Shown here one piece after another: positions 59,531 through 64,000 of a stretch of 64,000 bases of DNA; within the stretch, counting starts at the first letter, position 1; each line of letters begins with the position of its first letter. Below the pieces are notes generated by a model that was not told the origin of the DNA, did not search any database, and saw only the letters and a program-made list of their open reading frames with translations. Made by a program: the position numbers and the translations under genes. This DNA is from Homarus americanus. Its lineage: Eukaryota; Arthropoda; Malacostraca; Decapoda; Nephropidae. The DNA is taken from positions 10,346,700 to 10,410,699 of the forward strand of contig NW_024736071.1 of assembly GCF_018991925.1 (NCBI RefSeq), read 5' to 3'.

Positions 59531-60841
59531 GTAACAATCTCTAAAGCTAACTCACCAAACTTCAGGCCAATTTCACTCACATCCTGTATGTGTAAAGTCC
59601 TTGAAAGATTTGTTCTCAACCGTCTCATGTTTCAAGTCAAAGACAAACTGGCCCCTAATCTGTATGGGTTCATGCCCGGGCGCAGCACACAGACATGATT
59701 TGCAGAATATCTTGTTCACTCGAAAGATAAGATACAAACAGCCTTCATTGACCTTAAATCAGCCTTTCATGTAGCTAATAGAGACATTATAATTGAGCAA
59801 CTACCTAATTTTGGCACCCAAGGTAACCTCCTGACATGGATAAAAGGTTATCTGTCCAATAGGTGTGCCAGTGTGCTGTTTAGGGGAGTCAAAAATACCA
59901 GAATAAGAGCATTTGAGCTTGGCACACCTCAGGGAAGAGTGTTAAGTCTTATGCTCTTTAATATACTGATGCACAAGCTTATTGCTGACATTCCAGTTCA
60001 GCCAAACGAGGCTGTAATATGCTATGCTGATGATATCGGCTTTATGACACAGACCAAGCTCAGGCTCCAAGCCTTTCTGGATGTATTTGCCCAGAGGACT
60101 GTGGAATGTGGTCTCATAATATCCCTTGACAAGACGAGGGTCCTCAATCCTCGTCCTACTCACCCTCTGCCTCTTGACTTTAACATTAACAGCATGCCCT
60201 TGGAACTATGTAGCTCTTATAAATATCTTCGAATTTGTGTGAATGATGCAAACTTTGTCGGCAACCTTCGTGCCAAACTAATGCCGTGCATTAAACCCCT
60301 CACAACCCTTGTTGGCAAGGGCTATGGAATTAACATCACTTATGCTCGTACTTTCTATCTTCACTTCATTCGATCTGTAGTTGACTATCATGCTCTCCAT
60401 CTTGTAACTATTCCTTTTAAACAACTAAACAGCCTGGAGGTAGTACGAAATGAAGCCATGCCCATCATTCTAGGATGCCCAAAATCAACCAGAATTGTAA
60501 ACACGAAGAAAGAGCTCGGGCTGCCCTCTCTATCTGAGAGAGTAGCTCTACTTAATACCATGTTTTGTTTCGAACCTTTGAAGAACAATGGTCTCCAAAC
60601 TACAGCTCAAACTGAGTTGTTGTTCTATCTAAGTAGTTCCGACTATCTCGCTAACCTTCCACAAAAGACTCTCTTTGGGGCGTGGCTTCATAAAAGTGTT
60701 GCAGATCTCTTGAAACTGAATGTCCCAATCGCCCCAGACGAACCCATTAATGCCATTCCTCGTTGGCTGGATATATTAGTTCCTATTAATTACACTCCTG
60801 TTAGTAGTAAGAAAATGTTAAACATCGATGTAGTGAGATGA
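59531..60841 (+). pseudogene. Reverse transcriptase of the I-type element
   Basis: After a frameshift: ISLTSCMCKVLERFVLNRL (about 59572), NLYGFMPGRSTQT with a following stop, motif A FIDLKSAFHVANRD (59747; the usual FD is FH), motif B GTPQGRVLSLMLFNI (59922; R replaces the usual G/S), motif C CYADDIGF (60021), then SYKYLRICVND. From 59873 one frame of 322 codons stays open to 60841. Downstream RSVVDYHALHL and LGCPKSTR match the thumb side of I/jockey-group proteins. Confidence 0.85.
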
Positions 60842-61725
60842 ATTACACTAGAAACTATTAACAGACACATAGAAAGTATTAAATGTATTAAATCAAGTGA
60901 GTGTTATGCTATAACTGATGGTTCTGTGCAGCCAAACACAGGTAGAACAGGTTGTGCATTTGTAATATATAAAGAAAAGGAGATGATAGTGTCAAACAGG
61001 CAAAGGCTGTGAACAACTGGGCCAGCACAACACAAACTGAGCTAATGGGGATCTACTTAGCCACAGACTACCTTAAAGAAAATAGAAGTGGGGTGATATT
61101 CTGTGACTCTCAAAGTGCTTCTATGTCTAAAGTTGTTTGTGATATTAAAATAAATGTGATAACTGAAAATGAAAACAACTCTCGTATTGAATTTGTGTGG
61201 ATTCCGTTCCATGTTGGATTAGGTATCATGACTGTGCTGACAGACTCGCCAATGAGGCATGTAAGAAAGAAATTGTTGACCGTGACCTTGGCCTGTCCAA
61301 TGCTGTACTTAGAAATATTCAAGTCAGAATTATGAACTCTGATCTAGAAGAACTGAGAAATGCAGAGAGACCTGGCAGTTGTACCATTAGTAAATATGAC
61401 AAATTTTGTGACTAGAGGTACCGGTATGGCCAGCATAAGGACAGAACTAGACAATGTAATGTAGTCGTGGCCAGAATTAGGCTAGGATACAGACACATCT
61501 GGCAAGTTAGTAACGCTGTACCCATACCGGAACACTCAGCATGTAAAGTTTGATAAACCTTTACAGCATACACTTGGACAATATATTATTGAATGTGACA
61601 CTGTCAAAGACTTCAGGCCACCTGGCTTATTGTATCATGAACTTTGTAATTACTACATTGAATCAGGTGTGCTTGAGGACATTTTTGCTGTTTATCCAAA
61701 ATTTGCTAGCCTACACTGATTAGTC
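60842..61725 (+). pseudogene. RNase H and C-terminal domain of the I-type element
   Basis: ECYAITDGSVQPNTGRTGCA holds the first catalytic Asp (60915), TELMGIYLATDYLKENRSG the Glu, IFCDSQSA the second Asp (61100), and CADRLANEACKK the last Asp (61215), in shifting frames. The RNase H would remove the RNA strand after cDNA synthesis. Further on, VARIRLGYRHIW and a C-x-V / H-T-L-G-Q / I-I-E-C pattern suggest a CCHC-like C-terminal motif. The translation ends YPKFASLH then a stop at 61720. Confidence 0.8.
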
Positions 61726-62048
61726 TTCAATTAGAATAAGACGTCCAATGTATATGAACCACTGTCCTGCATGACAGTGAACAGTGACATCATCCACACG
61801 ACTCTGACCGAAATATACTGCTTATGAATATGATGTATTTCTTTGTGTACGAACCTCTGTCCTGCATGTCAGTGAACACATCAACCCACATGAAACTGAC
61901 CTATATATACTGTTAATGAATATGATCTATTCCTTTGTGTATGAACCTCTGTCCAGTGTGGCAGTGAGAAGTGATACCACCCTTGGTATCAATACCTGAC
62001 TGAATTACTCAGAATAAGCAAACTGTACTCCAAGCTGTGTTATTTTTA

Positions 62049-62122
62049 TATCTCTATTTGTATTCTCATTAATGGGTTTCTCTTTCATTCGCTTTACCCA
62101 TCCCTTAATTTATTCTCATTGA
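62049..62122. repeat. 74-bp direct repeat, right copy
   Basis: See the left copy at 58775-58848. It directly follows the element's 3' UTR. Confidence 0.85.
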
Positions 62123-62176
62123 GGTGTTAACGCAATTTCACCCCCCCTCCTATTTTGAATGTTTGTCATCTGTTTA

Positions 62177-62212
<36 letters not shown>

Positions 62213-62396
62213 CATCCATTTATTCATTGTACATGCTTTATTATTGTATATTCTCCCTGTTATATATTTATCCTCTTTTGAAACAATTGCACAATCCTCC
62301 TCCTCCTTCCCTCATTCTTCTTGATTTCGTCTTTACTCTCCTGTTCTGTTTGAGACGAGTTGATAGTCCAGAGAATTGAGGCAATGTTGTCCCTCC

Positions 62397-62436
<40 letters not shown>

Positions 62437-62446
62437 CACATTAAAC
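62123..62446. other. Spacer with (TC)n and (GT)n
   Basis: (TC)n at 62181-62209 and (GT)n at 62400-62430 followed by GCGCGCGCAC. No gene. Confidence 0.6.
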
Positions 62447-64000
62447 AGGGTGGTCAAATGCGTCTAATGTGGTAGCATTATGTTAGTGTTAAGGTGCAAG
62501 CACTGCTTGCTCCCTCTCGCTTTCAACTGCCACCGCTGGCTAGCCCTCCTGGCGAACAGGAAAGCAACTTGCATAAATCTTCCCCTGCCAGTACACAGAC
62601 TCGAGCTGTGCCTCCTCGTGGCAACACACAGTAACTGAGTGCCTCGTGGGCCCAGGCTAGATCAGCAGGGGATCTTGGAGTAGCAGTGCGCCCCATAGGG
62701 ATGGCGCACAGGCTCACTGGCATGTGGACACATCCTGGCGCCTACCAACCACCGCCCCGTTGCCTTGCGGATTAACCTTGGCAGGTATAAGGCTACGGGA
62801 GTAAACCCTGAACGAAAAATCTGCGGTGGAGCCCCGCATCAGGCAAACATGCTTCCAGAGCTCCAACAAGACACCCAACGGCGGTGTAGGCGGAAGAGGT
62901 GACCACCATGGAACCCCAACCACTACACCGGCGGACAAAGGCAATGCCGGATGGACAGGCTACTAAGGCGAAACCCAACAAACTGAGTTATCGGCAGTCC
63001 ATTGCAACTCTCCCTCTCCTCAGTCGTTGCAACACTTGCACCACTGGATCAGGAAAAGGGACAGACAAGATGTGTGGTTGCAGCCTGCGCTCCGGCCTCA
63101 CCACATAAATCAACTCCCACACAGCCATTACCCAGCTCATCATACCACTCATCATCATCATACCCCTTATACCCCCAAAAGTTCTATGGCGGCGGACGAA
63201 TCGCGACGGAGACAGGCAGAGATGACTGCCGGGAGTCTCTAGTCACAACTCTGCACATGGGCGTCAGAGATAAGATGGTCGTTTATGCACTGGGATCTAG
63301 GCAGTGGTGCAATCCGGTCCTGTCTGTGCGACTGAGCAGCCCTAACGAGGAGCCACTCTGCTCACCCCACACAGAGAGTGGGCTAGAAAAGGTGCCCGAA
63401 AAATAGCCTGCCTAAGAAACCAACCTGACTGGGCAGCCGCGCCCAGTAAGGTCATCCTTAAGCGGTCGAAAACACTATCAAAACCACAGATCCCCCCCAA
63501 AAAAACCATGCAACCTCTTATGGTCGCTGCATGGAATGTCAGAACCCTTCTGGATACTGGCACAAATGTGCGTCCTGAAAGAAGAACAGCCCTTGTGGCA
63601 AAAGAGTTGGCGAGGTATAACATCGACATAGCAGCCACCAGTGAGTCCCGGCTCCCAGATGAGGGCCAACTCACAGAACAGGGATCTGGCTACACCTTCT
63701 TCTAGAAGGGTAAGCCTGCTGCGGAGAGAAACCGCATTTATGGAGTTGGCTTTGCCATCCGCCAACACATCCTACACAGGCTAACTGAAATGCCTATTGG
63801 GATCAACGATCGCCTCATGACGCTTCGAGTCCACTGAATCACTCACATCATGCCTTCTTCATCAGTGCATATGCCCCAACACTGGATGCAGAGGATAACA
63901 TCAAGGAGGCCTTTTATGCCGACCTCGACAGAGTGCAAACCTCTATCCCCAGAGAAGACAAGGTTGTGCTTCTTGGCGATTTCAATGCCAGAGTTGGCAG
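62447..64000 (+). mobile_element. RTE/CFDP2-like non-LTR retrotransposon copy C, 5' portion
   Basis: Begins at CAGGGTGGTC just after (GT)n-GCGCGCGC and matches copy B from this point: AGCATTATGTTAGTGTTAAG, the long leader, then the endonuclease from 63508. It runs off the window at 64000 before the RT. It has the best-preserved endonuclease start of the four copies. An in-frame TAG at 63703 and a one-base loss near 63830 break the frame. Confidence 0.88.
63508..64000 (+). pseudogene. APE-like endonuclease of copy C, partial at window end
   Basis: From the Met at 63508: VAAWNVRTLLDTGTNVRPER, then VAKELARYNIDIAATSESRL (N-terminal Asn and catalytic Glu), DEGQLTEQGSGYTFF and a TAG stop. After that come GVGFAIRQHILHRLTEMPIG and, in another frame, LLGDFNAR at the window edge. 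The Met was chosen because the translation matches the usual start of this family a few residues after it; the true initiator may lie further upstream. Confidence 0.82.

Larger units (their letters stand above)
58849..62048 (+). mobile_element. I-type non-LTR retrotransposon, 5'-truncated, between 74-bp direct repeats
   Basis: The plus strand carries the C-terminal part of an APE endonuclease (58849-59090), a linker, RT (59350-60350), a long thumb/linker (60350-60840), type I RNase H (60880-61260), a C-terminal domain (61430-61720), and a 3' UTR made of about three ~93-bp tandem units (61756, 61851, 61943 onsets). The 74-bp direct repeats on both sides fit an unusually long target duplication. 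APE endonuclease plus RT plus RNase H indicates the I/Nimb/LOA group rather than jockey or RTE. The copy is broken by frameshifts near 59528 and 59697 and by stops in RNase H. Confidence 0.8.

Overview
This window looks like intergenic or intronic DNA from a large, repeat-rich arthropod nuclear genome, most likely a decapod crustacean. The pointers are tracts of TTAGG/CCTAA (the arthropod telomere motif) away from any telomere, very abundant di- and trinucleotide microsatellites, kilobase-scale minisatellites, tRNA-derived SINEs, and several dead non-LTR retrotransposons. The decapod assignment is inference; the arthropod one is firmer. I could not support any host protein-coding gene. Every recognisable protein remnant belongs to a retroelement, and nearly all long open frames come from tandem repeats whose period is a multiple of three.

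Layout. 0-0.65 kb: 5' end of an RTE/CFDP2-like non-LTR element (minus strand, cut by the window edge). 1.4-2.6 kb: minisatellites around a composite repeat with an internal (TAA)n. 2.65-3.9 kb: remnant of a CR1-like element whose ORF1 carries an SGNH-hydrolase domain. 4.1-6.0 kb: four copies of a foldback repeat (a fifth is at 22.7 kb). 7.2-10.8 kb: second RTE-like copy (plus), interrupted by a 365-bp insertion. 11.66-11.76 kb: assembly gap, followed by a SINE. 16.6-20.5 kb: 55-bp satellite. 22.3 kb: SINE. 23.9-24.5 kb: nonautonomous element with long inverted repeats inside (TA)n. 25-34 kb: pyrimidine-rich, 28-bp, G/T-rich and A/C-rich tandem arrays, with a third SINE at 31.2 kb and CCTAA-like DNA at 32 kb.

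34.6-38.6 kb: near full-length RTE-like copy (minus). 39.1-39.5 kb: ATT-tailed element ends. 41.5-43.0 kb: Ty3/gypsy pol fragment (minus). 43.1-43.8 kb: 21-bp minisatellite. 44.6-49.9 kb: arrays of a TACCTGTACTTG-type minisatellite, broken up by the composite repeat, by a detached 3' end of the 53-56 kb retroelement and by a 211-bp Tc1/mariner-like MITE. 50.6 kb: TTAGG tract. 51.7-52.2 kb: another ATT-tailed end. 53.0-56.2 kb: a retroelement (minus) with reverse transcriptase, zinc-knuckle-like motif and putative nuclease region. 57.5-58.5 kb: polypurine repeat encoding acidic peptide. 58.8-62.1 kb: an I-type non-LTR element (endonuclease end, RT, RNase H) bracketed by 74-bp direct repeats. 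62.4-64 kb: fourth RTE-like copy (plus), running off the window.

The genes do not form a pathway. The window records nested insertions: elements landed in microsatellites or minisatellites, and their tails apparently seeded new microsatellites. Within several arrays, units differ mostly by small deletions, so part of the variation may be uncorrected long-read error.
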